A stretch of 64,000 nucleotides of DNA, from NCBI GenBank assembly GCA_029641185.1, contig JAPWGK010000017.1:434001-498000 (forward strand), read 5' to 3'. The notes under the pieces are model-generated. The model made no database searches and was not told the DNA's origin. It was given only the letters and a program-made list of their open reading frames with translations. Below, piece by piece: positions 1-12,751 of this stretch (positions are counted from its first letter, which is position 1; each line of letters begins with the position of its first letter). The DNA is from Pseudofabraea citricarpa. Its lineage: Eukaryota; Ascomycota; Leotiomycetes; Helotiales; Dermateaceae. The translations under genes and the position numbers were made by a program.

Positions 1-110
1 AAGGGGAGGCCCCAAACAAGAATCGGCCATATTACAGGTCATAATTTGCTACTTGCTCAAACTTTCTTTGTAATTAGCTCACTAGACTTTAGAGATCTGG
101 GAGCAAAATG

Positions 111-1331
111 TTATATTCTTCGACGATTGTACGCCCAATATGCTTTCCAAGGAAGTGTCCACTCCCTAGCTCGTAGTTCTGATCGGAAGACATCAAAGTC
201 ATGTTTTTCTAATCTCTCCAGCCAAAGTTTCGTGGCAATGGCTGGCATAAAAACCCCGAAAGCCCGGTCTAGATCATCGACTTGGGTATCACTTTTTGGC
301 ATCTCGACATAGTTGTGACCTTCCTCGCCCTCATGCTCAAAATCGTGCCCTGCGTCTCTCCCCTGCTGTAAATTCTTCATCATCTCTCGTGCTGTGATAA
401 GATGATCGTTGGCTCTGGTGGCGACGGTAAAGATTGCGTCCTTCAATCCGGGGGCATCAGCACCCAGTCTGAAAACATCCTCCTCTTTCACTCCAGAGTC
501 GGCCATAACATCCAAAGGCAGAACTACTGCACCTTGTCGAGCGCCAGCTCTTCCACCCAATGCACCGCCGAAGGCTGCGTTGTTACTATGATGGTTGGGT
601 GGAGGCGGAAATGCTAATAATGGCAAACCTCTCAGAACAGCAGCAATTCCAGCTGCCTTTCCAATATGGCTTGCGACATGATCCGCTGCCATAGAATGCA
701 TGGGCAAAGCTGCTAACGTCAGGTACATCAAGGTTGAGTATGTGCTCTCGGCATAGGTCTCTAACGCCGCCATGTTCGTGTAAGGCCGGTCGTCCATGTA
801 CTGTTCTCTCGCATTGACAACCTTCATAAACCAGCCTTTCATGATACTTGTGCTAATTCCCGGTTGCTGCGCTTGAAGTATTCCCAGCGCATGGTGTAGG
901 AGAATCGCAACGGGTTCTTTGGGTGGCGTATTGGCAAACGTTCGTGTCAGATTATCGCGCCAGAATTGCATTCGTAAAGCCCCGACAGTGGGATTTGATA
1001 CTAGGTCTGGTATTCGTGCAAGCTCAATATTGAGTGCTCGAATGGAAAGATAGGCATCGCGAGTAGACGGAGGTATGAAGGGCTGTAAGGTGTGCGATGG
1101 GGAGTCGAACTTCCTAGACTTAGTTAGAGGTATGTTTGCATCACAGTCAAGAAAGCCATACTGGATTAGATTTGAACAATAATTGCGAGCTGCTGTGACA
1201 TCGGTATCTGTTATTCTTGAGGCATGAGGAGCAGGTGTACTGTAAGCTGTTGTCGTAGCATAATTACATGTCCAATTGCGCTGGATCTTGGCGCATTTCT
1301 GCAACCGTACACCGGCCTTTGTATAATACAT
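111..1331 (-). CDS. NDUFAF6-like squalene/phytoene-synthase-fold protein (complex I assembly)
   Basis: Spliced as complement(join(111..1113,1162..1331)), 390 aa. The fold is that of squalene/phytoene synthases, and the sequence resembles the mitochondrial NDUFAF6 group, which helps assemble respiratory complex I. The family signature LQPFIPPSTRDAYLSIRALN lies just after the splice, and MQFWRDNL follows. The synthase-type Asp-rich catalytic motifs are not obvious, as expected for the assembly-factor branch. The N-terminus is basic and hydroxylated, fitting a mitochondrial presequence. The 48-nt intron (GTATGG..TCTAG on the minus strand) has no stop and keeps frame, so an unspliced reading is also open; removing it restores NLIQ-KFDSPSH, matching the family. 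ATG 1331 is the first in-frame Met. It is divergent to the Rad5 gene. The family is fairly sure; the complex I role is inferred from homology. Confidence 0.8.
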   Translation of the reverse strand: MYYTKAGVRLQKCAKIQRNWTCNYATTTAYSTPAPHASRITDTDVTAARNYCSNLIQYGFLDCDANIPLTKSRKFDSPSHTLQPFIPPSTRDAYLSIRALNIELARIPDLVSNPTVGALRMQFWRDNLTRTFANTPPKEPVAILLHHALGILQAQQPGISTSIMKGWFMKVVNAREQYMDDRPYTNMAALETYAESTYSTLMYLTLAALPMHSMAADHVASHIGKAAGIAAVLRGLPLLAFPPPPNHHSNNAAFGGALGGRAGARQGAVVLPLDVMADSGVKEEDVFRLGADAPGLKDAIFTVATRANDHLITAREMMKNLQQGRDAGHDFEHEGEEGHNYVEMPKSDTQVDDLDRAFGVFMPAIATKLWLERLEKHDFDVFRSELRAREWTLPWKAYWAYNRRRI

Positions 1332-1522
1332 TAAAGTGAAACGTAGGAGTAAAAGTACATGTCCGAGAAATTATGGTAGTCGTCGTGGATTAGAAATTCA
1401 AGCAGTATCGAGTCTCGACGTCACAATTTTTGTGGGGCAATTTAAAAAGTCATCGCGTCCTTGTCGCGTCGCGTAGCCCAACTTTTGACCTGACGGCATG
1501 TATTTGCAATCCACCACTCAAC
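1332..1522. promoter_or_regulatory. Short shared promoter region between NDUFAF6-like and rad5
   Basis: Only 191 bp separate the two divergent start codons, so both promoters must lie here or in the 5' UTRs. No TATA element or other named site is convincing. Confidence 0.5.
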
Positions 1523-4500
1523 ATGTCTTCGGCACATCTAGAAGGCCCTCCTGCGAAAAAGAGAAGATTTTTCACTGAACATCCGGATGTTCTCGATTCT
1601 TCGTTAACGAAGGAGCCATCATTACCAGACGAGCTCGACGCGTTTCCTGCTACATCACCTACTGCTGGTGGACAGAACAATGGAGAGGAAAGACCAGAGC
1701 AAGGTAGACAATCAGACCAAGCCCTGGGGCTTGGTCCTAATGTCGAGAATGATAGCCCGGGATTTGACCCTGAGACTTTCGAGGCCTTTGTGGGCGACAA
1801 GGTTGCGCCGAATATATTATTGAAACTCCGAGAAGCATCGAAAGATAACTTGGAGAGGGCCGTTAATATGTATCTAGATGGATCATGGAAGACCGCATCC
1901 CAGGTATCTATGGCCTCTCAGAATGAGACTGGAGGCTACGGCATAATAAATTCATACGTCAAGTCTAAAATCGCACAAGGCCGCCGAAAACCAGCCTCGA
2001 GCCCCCCACCACCTACCCTCAGCGATCAAGGTGTGCCTGAATACCGATACGTCGGAGCATTTGGTGTCGGTGGATGGGCTACAAGAAGCGGGACAACACT
2101 AATAAAGCACGGAGAGGTAATACGAATAGAGCGTCAGAAAATTCAGCCCCCAAAAGCAACGGTCTCCAAAGGGAGAGGAAAGTCATCCGCATCGCAAGCG
2201 TCACCGAAGCCGAATAGTGCAGCTGCAAGGCGAGTCGATGTGATTGTACGATTTACAAATGCTCGAGGAGACGAGATAGGACGCCTCCCAAAGGAGACGG
2301 CGAACTGGGTGTCGACACTCATGGACCAAAAGGTCTGTAGATTCGAAGGCACATGTGTATATGCACCGGAAAGGGTCAGGACGAACGATACGATATTTTT
2401 GCAATTGCGCTGCTCCCTACTGAGGACTGCATTTGATAATCGAGCTTTCAAACCTACCGAAAACAGAACCACAGGCTTGTGGGAAGAAAAAGAATCTGGC
2501 GAAGAGAAGGAGTTGAGATTGAGACAAGTTGCCCTTGTGAAGTTATTTGAAGAAGTCAATCTACTTCCCTCAAGAACGAACGAGAGCACTGCGAAACATA
2601 AACGACAAGGCTTACTTGAAGCGGCGGAGGTGGCAGAACAACAGGAAAAGGAAGAGGCGAAGAAGGGAAAGGCAGATGCAAGTGCTGGAGGTTCTTCTCC
2701 GCCCTCTGAAGAAGTTGAAGATGGAAAAGAACTCGAGCAGGATCAACTTGATAGTCTTTACAAAAAGGCCCAGTCTTTTGATTTCAATGCTCCTGAAGCT
2801 GAACCTGCCGAGACCTTTGCTATGGATCTAAGACCTTATCAGAAGCAGGCGCTCTATTGGATGATGTCAAAAGAGAAGGACGAGAAGGATGAGAATCGGG
2901 AAGTTTCTATGCACCCGCTGTGGGAGGAATATGAATGGCCAATAAAAGACATGGATGATAAGCCTGTGCCTGAAGTGGCCAGCCAAAAGAGCTTCTACGT
3001 CAATCCTTACTCGGGGGAGCTTTCCCTGCAGTTTCCTGTACAGGAGCAGCACTGTCTTGGGGGCATTCTTGCTGACGAGATGGGACTTGGAAAGACAATC
3101 GAGATGATGAGTCTCGTGCACTCTCACAAATCGGACATCGCTATCAGGTTACAAGGGAAAGGTGCTGCGATGTCTTCTGTTAATAGTCTTCCAAGACTTC
3201 CAGCAAACTCTACTTCTGTAGAGAACGCTCCTTGCACTACTCTCGTTGTAGCCCCAATGTCGTTGTTAGCTCAGTGGCAAAGTGAAGCTGAGAATGCTTC
3301 CAAGGATGGTACAATGAAGAGCATAGTGTATTACGGAAGCGACAAAACTGCAAACTTACAAACGCTCTGTTGCGAGGCTAACGCTGCATCGGCCCCTAAT
3401 GTCATCATTACTAGCTACGGCGTGGTGCTTTCTGAATTCAATCAAGTTGCTGCTAAAGGTGGCGACCGAGGTTCACATGGTGGACTCTTCTCTTTGAACT
3501 TTTTCCGTGTTATTTTGGACGAAGCACACCATATCAAGAGTAAGAACTTGCGCACATATTATTAAATCATCTGCTAATCTACCTTCAGACCGGCAAAGCA
3601 AGACTGCCAAGGCATGCTACGAAATTTCTGCAGAACATCGATGGGCATTGACCGGTACTCCAATCGTCAACCGACTTGAGGATCTCTTCAGTCTTGTTCG
3701 GTTCTTACGCGTTGAGCCATGGAGTAATTTTTCTTTCTGGAAAACCTTCATCACGGTTCCTTTCGAATCCAAGGACTTTATGCGTGCACTGGATGTCGTC
3801 CAAACAGTTCTAGAACCTTTAGTTTTGCGAAGAACGAAAGACATGAAGACACCAAATGGCGAGGCACTGGTGAACTTACCGAAGAAAACGATCGATATCA
3901 TTGACATCGAGCTTTCCAAGCCAGAACGTGAGGTATACGACCACATATTTACAAGGGCCAAGCGCACTTTCGCCGCAAACGTCGAGGCTGGTACTGTGAT
4001 GAAAGCATACACGAGTATATTTGCACAAATTCTTCGCCTCCGACAATCCTGCTGTCATCCGATTTTGACCCGGAACCAAAATATCGTTGCAGACGAGGAG
4101 GAGGCCGGCGAAGCTGCCGATGCTGCCACCGGATTTGCCGATGATATGGATCTCCAAAGTCTCATTGAAAGATTTACAGCTGCTACTGATGACGAATCAG
4201 ACTCCAATGCTTTTGGAGCCCATGTCCTTGAACAGATCCGTGATGAAGCTGACAATGAGTGCCCAATCTGCTCGGAGGAGCCGATGATCGAGCAAACTGT
4301 CACAGGTTGCTGGCACTCTGCCTGCAAAAAGTGTCTTCTAGATTACATTACACATCAAACCGACAAAGGCGAGCTCCCTCGTTGCTTCAACTGCAGAGAA
4401 GTCATCAACTCTCGCGACCTATTCGAGGTTGTCAAAGATGATGGCCATCCTGAGAGTGTTGGCGGCAAGCTGAAAATCAGCTTGCAGAGACTGGGCTCCA

Positions 4501-5087
4501 ACTCATCAGCAAAGATATCAGCATTGCTCAGCCATCTAAAAGCTCTACGGAAATCGAATCCTGGTACCAAGGTCGTTGTCTTTAGCCAGTTCACCTCATT
4601 CCTCTCCCTTATCGAGCCTGCACTTACTCGGGCTTCTTTGCCTTTCCTTCGACTCGATGGAGCAATGGCCCAGAAAGCCCGCGCTGCAGTGCTTGCAGAG
4701 TTTGCTAAAAGCGACAAAGGAGTCGTCCTGCTTCTCAGCTTGCGAGCAGGAGGCGTCGGGTTGAATCTCACCATGGCCAAGCGAGTCTACATGATGGATC
4801 CGTGGTGGAGTTTCGCAGTTGAAGCACAAGCCATCGATCGTGTACACCGAATGGGACAGACAGACGAAGTGAGAGTCTGTCGCTTTATCGTTAAGGAGAG
4901 CGTCGAAGAGCGGATGCTCAAGATCCAGGACCGCAAGAAGTTCATGTAAGTTCTGATTCCCGCCCCCCCTTCGACAGCAGAAACGCTGGCTAACGCGTTC
5001 CGTGGCAGTGCGAGCTCCCTGGGCATGATGAATGACGAGGAGAAGAAGTTACAGCGGATCGAAGATATCAAGGAGTTGCTCTCGTAG
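1523..5087 (+). CDS. rad5: Rad5 DNA-damage-tolerance helicase / ubiquitin ligase
   Basis: Spliced as join(1523..3539,3589..4945,5009..5087), 1150 aa, close to the usual length of fungal Rad5. Domains in order: an N-terminal PPAKKRRFF basic patch; a HIRAN domain from about residue 171 (EYRYVGAFGVGGW); the SNF2 ATPase with Walker A ADEMGLGKTIEM near 517 and DEAH near 665; a C3HC4 RING near 896 (CPICSEE, then CWHSACKKC, CFNC); and the helicase C domain with DRVHRMGQTDEV near 1089. Rad5 family proteins polyubiquitinate PCNA with Ubc13-Mms2 and reverse stalled forks in the nucleus. Intron 1 (49 nt) splits the Walker B region, giving DEAHHIKNRQSK after splicing. Intron 2 (63 nt) leads to the conserved tail ending EDIKELLS. 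The start was placed at 1523 (MSSAHLEG) because the upstream open frame has no ATG that fits family N-termini. Confidence 0.95.
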
Positions 5088-5990
5088 ATTTAGGAATGAG
5101 CAGTTAACTGTATGGATTGAAGTAGCTTGCTTCGGCGGGCATAAAGCTGGCGTCACGTGCTGTTGAGCTGGAAACAAAATAGACTAGGTATGAATGTACA
5201 ATAATAATGATCACAGACCGCCAGTTCCGGACCGAATTGAGGTGCGTGTGTAACCCTAGCTAGATTCGTCGAGCAGCTTTCACATGTACCCAAATACCTA
5301 CTAGGTAGGTAGGTAGATGGGATATCAAATTGTTTTTTTAAAAATAAAAATAAAAAGGGGGCTCTTCGGGGCAAAGGTGGTTATGGCATACACCAGGAAA
5401 TCATAATTACGCGCCCCGGCCATCGTGAAGCAAGCAAAGCGCTACGGGGGAGTTTCTATGGCGCTACTCGTTCGTTGCGGAGGTTCTGTTTTGCTTTGCT
5501 TTGCGTTGCGAGAAAGACTTAGACGGGAAGCAAGAGCAAGAGCAAGAGCGAAAATATACCGAATCTATACTCTCTCCCCCTCTCTCTATACAAAGGGAAG
5601 AAAACATCCTAGCAGGGGAGGATATCCCTACTACTATCACTCATTCAAGTACCCGCGCGTATTTCAACACAACTAACCCCCTTTCTCAACTCTACATACA
5701 TACATACCTATACACACCAGACCTTACGTAGGTAGGTAACATTCCTCCTCTTCTCTCTTCTCTCTTCAGACTTCCTTCCTGCCCTTCAGACTTGGAGTCG
5801 CAAAAAGAAGAGAAAAGAGAAAAACCATCAATCCCTTCTCACCACGAATCCGCGCTTTTGGATGGATCCCTTTTTTATCTCTTCATGTAATGTGCCTTGT
5901 TCGCACTGCTCAGTACCTATAAGAATTAGAGACAACCCTGGGGCTTTAATATTGGTAAACATATATGCCTAATTTTCCGAGAAGACGGGG

Positions 5991-6017
5991 AGAAAAGAAA
6001 AGAAAAGAAAAGAAAAG
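5991..6017. repeat. AAAAG pentanucleotide microsatellite
   Basis: About five tandem AAAAG units are directly visible. Confidence 0.85.
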
Positions 6018-6049
6018 TGGTCTGGTAGAGTGTGAGGGTGAGAGGGTAT

Positions 6050-6074
6050 AGGTAGGTAGGTCGGTAGGTAGGTA
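6050..6074. repeat. GGTA tetranucleotide microsatellite
   Basis: Tandem GGTA units with one interruption. The same unit recurs at 5301-5317 and, as CCTA, at several places up to 6750. Confidence 0.8.
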
Positions 6075-8200
6075 TTATGCGACGAGAGAAGTACCTATAC
6101 GGAGGAGTACCAAGGAAGAGTCAGAACATCAAATCAAATAAATAACAAAGAGGGGAGAAAAAGAGAAAAGAGAAAAGGCACCTAGGATTCCGAATCATCG
6201 AATGGATGGATATAGTAGGTCGTAAAAAAAAAGGATTTTCACGACATCTCGAACTCGCGACTCTAGGGTATAGCTCCTCCTGTTCTCCTTCTTCGTTCTC
6301 TAGGAGAGGAGAAGAGAAGAGAAGAGAAGACAAAAGAACCAGGTGAAGATATAAAGATCGTGTAGTGGGGTACTTCTGAGTTAGAATTCTGATTCTATCT
6401 ACTCTCACCTTACGTAGTGATCGATCAATCCATGTATCTATCCTGTACCTGGGGTGGGTTCCTAGGTTAACAACATACCTATTGTCTGTCTGTCTGTAGC
6501 TGTCCTGTAACCGGTTACCGTATCGACCGACCTATCTCCCTCCCTACACAGGTGCGCTTTAATCCATCGAGGCCCTTTACTAGATAGACTAGGAAAAAGC
6601 AGCTGGGAAGTGATGAGAGATGGAAATGGCGAAGGTGTCCTACATGATCTTAAACCTATAGGTACCTATCCTAGGTACCTATCGTCAGTTCAAGATTCGA
6701 AGGCCACCAAACTTACGTGCCAACCTACCTAGGTACTTGGATTTGCATCTAGGTACAGCTAACTAGATTCACCAACCCCCTAAGTAGGAAAAAGAAGAAG
6801 GAGAAGAAGAAAGGAGGAAAAGAACTGCTACCGTTACTTGTCCCACCACTCCGCTCTACGGCCCATCAACCGCGTTCGAGATGCGCAAGCCGACCAGCCT
6901 ACAAGAGATCTTTGAACTTGCACCTCAGACCGTCCTGAAGTCCATCCCGCCTTCTTTCCAGCCAGCTGCCGGATCCGCACCTCTCTCTTCTTCCATTTTC
7001 TTGCCTCTCTATCCCCATCTCGATTCTGAAACCAGCCAGCTACCTCTCTCTATACCACCACTTGAACTCCATCGCATCCGGACTTGCATGCAAGCTGCAA
7101 CCCAGCCATCCGTTCCCTTCCATTCCGCAATTTCTTTCTCGTCTATCCTCGATGTCACCACGTGTATACATGCCAGCTATCCCAGGAGTTCCATGTCAGC
7201 GAGCTAAGAGGTAGACGGCACAAGAAAGCTAAAGGTAGAGCAAACCCAAGCAGAGAAGAAAAAGAAGAAGAAGAGAAAGAGAGTTAAGTTTACCCTTAAT
7301 AATCCTTCGACATGAGTGATCTAATCAAACGGTTGTAGCCTGGCAGTGGTCAAGAGCTCCGCTGACACGGGAATCCCTTCCACCCCCAACCCAAGAGAAC
7401 CCAAGTTTGAGGGAGAAGAGTAGGAAGAACAAGGTTCGTTCGCAAGAGAAATAAGGTTCTTCTTTCTCCTCTCAACTTCTCAAGAGACGAACGCAAGTAC
7501 CGCGTCCCTTTGCCGCACCTACCGGTAGTATTCAAGCTTACTTATCCTACTGTACTCGATCCGCCCCCTCTCGGCCGGAACGAACCTTCAAGGAAACCAG
7601 CCGCCTAGATCCTAAAGTCCCAAGACCCCAAGATCCCAAGCCGGAAGAGGTATAATTGCCCCTCGTTGGTAAGAGCAGCTTGCTTCTGGGGCCCGGATCG
7701 TGGCTATAGCCGGTGGTGGAAGAGAAAGGAACGGGTGCGTGCTTGGTGAGGAGGTCAGAGGTCAGAGGGAAAAGGCTTAAAAGGTTAAAGGGCATACGCT
7801 CCGTACGCGTGTTGTAACTACTTCCCGCTTGGGTTCTTCGCTTGGGCTTTTGCCTTTTTTTCTTTCTGGGAGGGCGCGTGAGATAAAAAAGGACGTTGTT
7901 AGCGAGTACGTGGCTTTAGCGAAGAAGACACTTGAGCATTGCGGTCAAGAAATTAAGAATCATGGAAAACTTTTTCTCCCTGAGTCGACTCCGAGCAAAG
8001 CATATACCAAATTTGAATTTCCGCATGCCAAGCCACGCTCTCTTACTCGTTGTTGATGACCTGTTTATTCGAGGGTTGGCCAAGAATGAGTACCGTCTGG
8101 TCTAAGCAGTATCAAATGGTTGTTGCCTAGGCACCCCATGCAGAGCGACTTGGTACGGTAGTAGGGTAGCCTCTCTTATTTATTCCACCAAACTTTGTCT

Positions 8201-11200
8201 TTGCGGGATGCTTTTGATTGCCGCATGAGACAGTGGAAAATGCGTTTGCTTTTCCTGCTTGTGCACCGAGCGTATCTCCAGATTAGATGTATCTAGTGAC
8301 ATGCATCTGCGAGTAGGATATAATGCTTCTAGTGGGCTATGAAGTGTTTCTAGCATAATAACAAGCCAACCTACTGGACACATCTCTTCTGGCCGGCTCT
8401 AGGTTTTCCACTTGTTAATGTCGTTGTAGCACTGACCTAGAGTATTTTTCGCCCGCAGAGAGGTTGCAACGTCCTTATCCATCTGTGTCATCTCGCGAAG
8501 ATACAGAGGATGAGACGCGATTAACAGGCTTATCCATACCCGTGGACGAATAACAGTCTTAAATGTCTGAGTAATAGACTAGCGGTGTGCAACGAAGAGT
8601 AGATGGTTTAGCTAAAAGTGAAAATCACTGCCAGGGAATGCATGAGAACATCGCTAGACTTGATACTTACTTTTTGGGGGGATTTGAAATGTACCTGCGG
8701 GAAATAGATACCGGGAAAAGTATAGTTTCGGGAAGTCCGCCTTGCGGCTTCTAGGTAGCATTCGTTCAGAGAGTAAATCCAATTCGAGGCTCAGTTCGAA
8801 GCAAGTGATCCTGTAGATTCTTGACATATTACTCTGCTTTCAGTTGATGTAACATCAGCTGCCCTCTCTGTTGAACTCAATCCAGACTTCTGTATCGAGA
8901 AATGTAAGCCGACCTTTGCTATCAAATTCCATAAGATGGACATATTGAAACAAAGACAATCCTTTCACAACATGAACTTTGGACAAAGCCCTTGGTCATG
9001 GCTCATTTAGAAATCAAGAGCACGCAAGTGACTGATGCTGCTCATCAACACGGATAAGCTTTTAGACGTAGAATAATGTCTTACCATGAGTTATGAGGAG
9101 GAAGCACAACCACCTAGCCGTCTAATAATGGGGCTATGATGTTACCTGGTAAGGATCTCACATCCGGCCTCCTGTGAATACTGTAGGCTGTTTCCTTGCT
9201 TGGTACAGTACAAGGGAATCGTCTTGCTACCCTAGCGATCCCTAGAAAGGGAAGGTGTTCAGACGGAATTTTAAAACCTGCCTTGAAAACCTGTGTCACT
9301 ATCTCATGATTGGGTTTATTAGCACTTCGTTTCCGCCTGCCACGTCTTCAAAGTTTTCATCCTTCCGCTACAGGGACGTTGAATTGTCGACTTTCTCCAC
9401 ATTCTTTGAGTGGCCAGCTGTTCCTTGCGTGTCTTCGGAAGACAACCGACTCCATTGACCCAAGGCCCATGAACATATAATTGCATTCAACAACTATTTG
9501 CCCAATCATTCCAGTTTCTCCCGGAGGATTCGTGATCCCCAGTGGTAAATGAGGGCTTGGCTGCTATCGTGGTCTGTGCAGGGCCTGCTGGTGGCAGGTG
9601 CACTAAAATCCTTCCGTCGCACCCACAGCTCGACATTGCTGCAACGGTTGGCCGCGACGGTCTGGGTCCATGGAATTTATTCTCCTTGAAGTTTGATAGA
9701 GCATGTAACCTACCGACCTAGCGGGTACAGCATCAACTGTTTACCGTAGCATGTCGACGAGCTTGTCCAAACGGCGAAAGCCTTGACCTTGGGACGAATC
9801 CGAGTGGCCTCAATTAGATAGTATGTGCTCAGTGCTCACCCTCCTGATCTCCTGGACTTTCAACAGTTGAAAGTTTGGATCTTTCGGTGTCCCGTTCCCC
9901 ATCACGGGTATCGGATATCCCTAAAGCTTGCTTGAGGATCCTGTAGACTATTGTTGCATCGCTTACTCGTGTGCTGCAAAGGTCGAGTCCAGCGAGTATT
10001 GAAATTAGACATCCACCCAGAACGCATGCGTAAGATCATATACGCGCCAACCAGGTCGAGTGTAAGAACTGTAGGAAGATTTTGGTCTCCTGATACCTAA
10101 CACACCGGTTACACCAGGAATTCATGTTGAATTGTCTCCAAGGAATGTCCTGAAAACGTAAGAGATAGGACTGCCATCGTGGTTATTGCCTTAGAGCGAC
10201 AAGTGATCGGTTTTGGCGCTTAAGATTAACTCAGGCGTGATACAGTGCTATCCCATCTCCGTCTCAGCATGGGCTGCTCTGACAGCCCACGCAGTCCACT
10301 TAACATGCTGCGAGGTAAACACGGGAGCTCCATGTGCCATGGAGTATCGTGTGTGGAACCACAGCAATGTATGCCACCTGTCTATGGCTGCTTGCATGAT
10401 GAATTTGTGAAGTGGCCTTGCAGTAGAGGGCAAGCTTGTAGGGAGTATTCCTCGCGCGAATTCCTCAGTTGAGATTGGATTTCAGTCTTTCAGGTTTCGT
10501 TTCGGCGTCTGCGCTTTCGAGGTAGGGGTCAGGACCATGAGCACGACAGAGCTTGGATGATTCCGAAACCTTACACCCCTATCGCCCGGGTAGAGCAGTT
10601 ACTGTCGATGCCACTGGGTAAATTCCAAGGCACAGCGGAATACGACGATGGGATTCCTCCGCCAGTGGTCGGAATCGGATTGGAAAAGAGTGAAGGGGAC
10701 AAATCCCACTGGATTCACCAGTCAAGTATCAAGACCCAAGCTGTCAGTGACACGGGGGGGAGATACGTCACTGAAGCATCAGCAAAAGCATAACGAGGAT
10801 TATTGCAAGCATTGGAAGATGCAAACGGCCCAAAAGAGCATATCGGCAAGCCTCGAGGGGTTTGAGTTTGGGGAAGTCCTTGGAAAGATGCAACGTACTT
10901 ACGAGGGGAAGACGATAGGGAGTGTGGACGTGAGCAGGGGAAGATACAGCACAAGGTCGTCGGCAAAGCCCCTGGCGCGGTCGGGAAAATCACGTGCGAC
11001 ACACAAACTTCCCAGCGGATATTGCCGGTGGGGGAAGCACGTGGGCAGACACGTGGGGAGGGAGTCGAGTACCGGACAAGCGAAAGGAGCAGTTGGCATC
11101 ACGATAATTGGAAGCTCCAACTTATGTACTGTGTAGTAGTGCAGTCCCGCCTCCACGTAGGAAAGGCGACTCGGAATGGGCAAGCAGAGGGACTGCCTTT

Positions 11201-11330
11201 GAATCGGGCCTTTGATCTACAGCCAAGGAATCTGCCGCTGCGATTGCTGCGAGTAGCCTTAATTAATCAGACTTTCGAGATGCCCCAGTGTGCTGTAGTG
11301 TGCTGAGTGCTCCATTGTGCCTCAGCGTGC
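8201..11330. other. Gene-free intergenic stretch (part 2)
   Basis: Balanced base composition, fewer microsatellites than its flanks, and no open frame with recognisable domains. I looked for tRNA-like B-box patterns and saw none that fold convincingly. Overlapping short frames at 10557-11306 on both strands look like chance. A non-coding transcript or a long spliced 5' leader of the downstream regulator cannot be excluded from sequence alone. Confidence 0.5.
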
Positions 11331-12593
11331 TTCACATCACATCCATCACACACATCACACCCACGACACCACCACCAGCAGCACCACCCGTCCACAACAA
11401 CCACAACCACAATCACCCGTCCAGCTCGTGTTATCTAACGGGGTAGCTTGGCCGACATGAGGCGTCCAACGTAGTCGGCGTCTGTGGGTGTCTGCCGGTT
11501 GTTGAGTTTGTCGGCTCGGACCAGGCTCTCCTTGCACTTTTGGAGTATTGCATGACATGGATGGCGGCGCAGGGCCACACCCACCAACCAGCGTGCGGGC
11601 AGGTAAACATGATGCCATTCAGACAGGAGGTCCGTCCTTTGAGTTTTTGACGCCATCTGTGCACTTGCGGTTGGCATGCCTTCCAGAAAATGTCACTCCC
11701 GCAGCTACTACTGCTTGAATCGTGGTGGATGGCGGGCGAGGTCTCGGAGCGCTCATGACTTGAGATGCTCATGCGATGCTCATTCGCCGCAGTGGCATGC
11801 ACGCGTACCTACCGTACTACCGTCCCGTACCCAGACCCAGCGCAATGCGAGAGAGGTACCGGTAGCTTGGGCTGCGGAATGAGCGATGTTGGGGATAGAG
11901 ATTCGAGCATCCTAATCCCGAGTAGGGCACGAACGACGAGAACCCCAATCTGGAACTTGAGTTGAACAGCGGCAGGTTGAGCAAAAGCCGGATTTAGGAT
12001 CGCCTTGCATGTATGTAGCATGGCCGCTGCATGATTGCGCACAAGGCTGATGGGCATGATCCTGATGATACGTTGATTGGTCATCAGCAAGGCTGGTGAG
12101 GGCGAGGGCGAGGGTGGCTTGACAATTGAGGATCGTGGCCGTGTTAGGGAGAAGAGAGAGAGGCGCAGTGGAGTGGACGAGTGCCGTTGACGAGGAGGGA
12201 TGAGTGCCGTAGGATGAGCTTCCAGAAGCCTGCTGCAGTGCTGCAGTACTGGCAGTGTTTGGCATAGAGGCACGAGACCAGGACTTGACTCTCTTTCTCT
12301 AATTGTTGCGACTCCGGCTGACGGCGTTCCCGTGCAGACAAGACAAGACAAGACAAGACGAGCATTGGGGGCAAACAAGAGCACGGGGGGGTGGAATGAT
12401 TGTGATGAGATGTGATGTAAGTAGTGAAGGGTGAAGGCGAGGATACGAGTAATTGAAGTTAAAGGTTGCGATGCTGACTCGTGGAAGGGGGGGGGGGTGG
12501 TGTTTTGGCACAAGCGCAAGCACAAGCACAACCCTGAGAAGTGGTTGGTGGTGGTTGGTGGTGGTAGTGGTGGTGAAGTCTGCGAACTTGTTT

Positions 12594-12618
12594 GGAGGAG
12601 GAGGAGGAGGAGGAGGAG
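12594..12618. repeat. GGA trinucleotide microsatellite
   Basis: Eight or so uninterrupted GGA units are visible. Confidence 0.9.
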
Positions 12619-12688
12619 TACGGTAGGAGGAGGGCGTTGGGCTGGGGGACCACCGACTGGCCTGGCGCAGCGGCATGTACCAGGCTAG

Positions 12689-12695
12689 GCTCAGA

Positions 12696-12751
<56 letters not shown>
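12689..12751. repeat. GGCTCA hexanucleotide array
   Basis: About ten tandem GGCTCA units, the first one degenerate. The near-perfect repetition suggests recent slippage. In one plus frame it would read as Gly-Ser repeats, but no gene contains it. Confidence 0.95.

Larger units (their letters stand above)
5088..8200. other. Gene-free intergenic stretch with many simple repeats (part 1)
   Basis: No open frame here resembles a known protein. The sequence carries low-complexity tracts: TAGG runs at 5301-5317 and 6050-6074, AAAAG repeats at about 5991-6017, GAAGA repeats at 6305-6330, CCTACCTAGGTACC-like palindromic patches around 6650-6750, and long purine or pyrimidine runs. It lies between the 3' end of rad5 and the distant zinc-cluster regulator on the same strand, so parts may be upstream regulatory DNA of that gene. 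Short open frames such as 6881-7207 have biased composition and no family features. Confidence 0.6.

Noticed and set aside
5300..6750. TAGG/CCTA runs as a telomere-like repeat
   Set aside because: The fungal telomere unit is TTAGGG; these are short tetranucleotide tracts scattered inside the window, not a terminal array.
6881..7287. Open frames of 67-108 aa in the 5-14 kb gap
   Set aside because: Pyrimidine-rich DNA yields Ser/Pro-rich frames by chance; no domain, splice continuation or family resemblance.
11809..12531. 240-aa minus-strand open frame
   Set aside because: Very high Ser, Pro, His and Leu content from CT-rich sequence; no recognisable fold, and several other frames are equally open.
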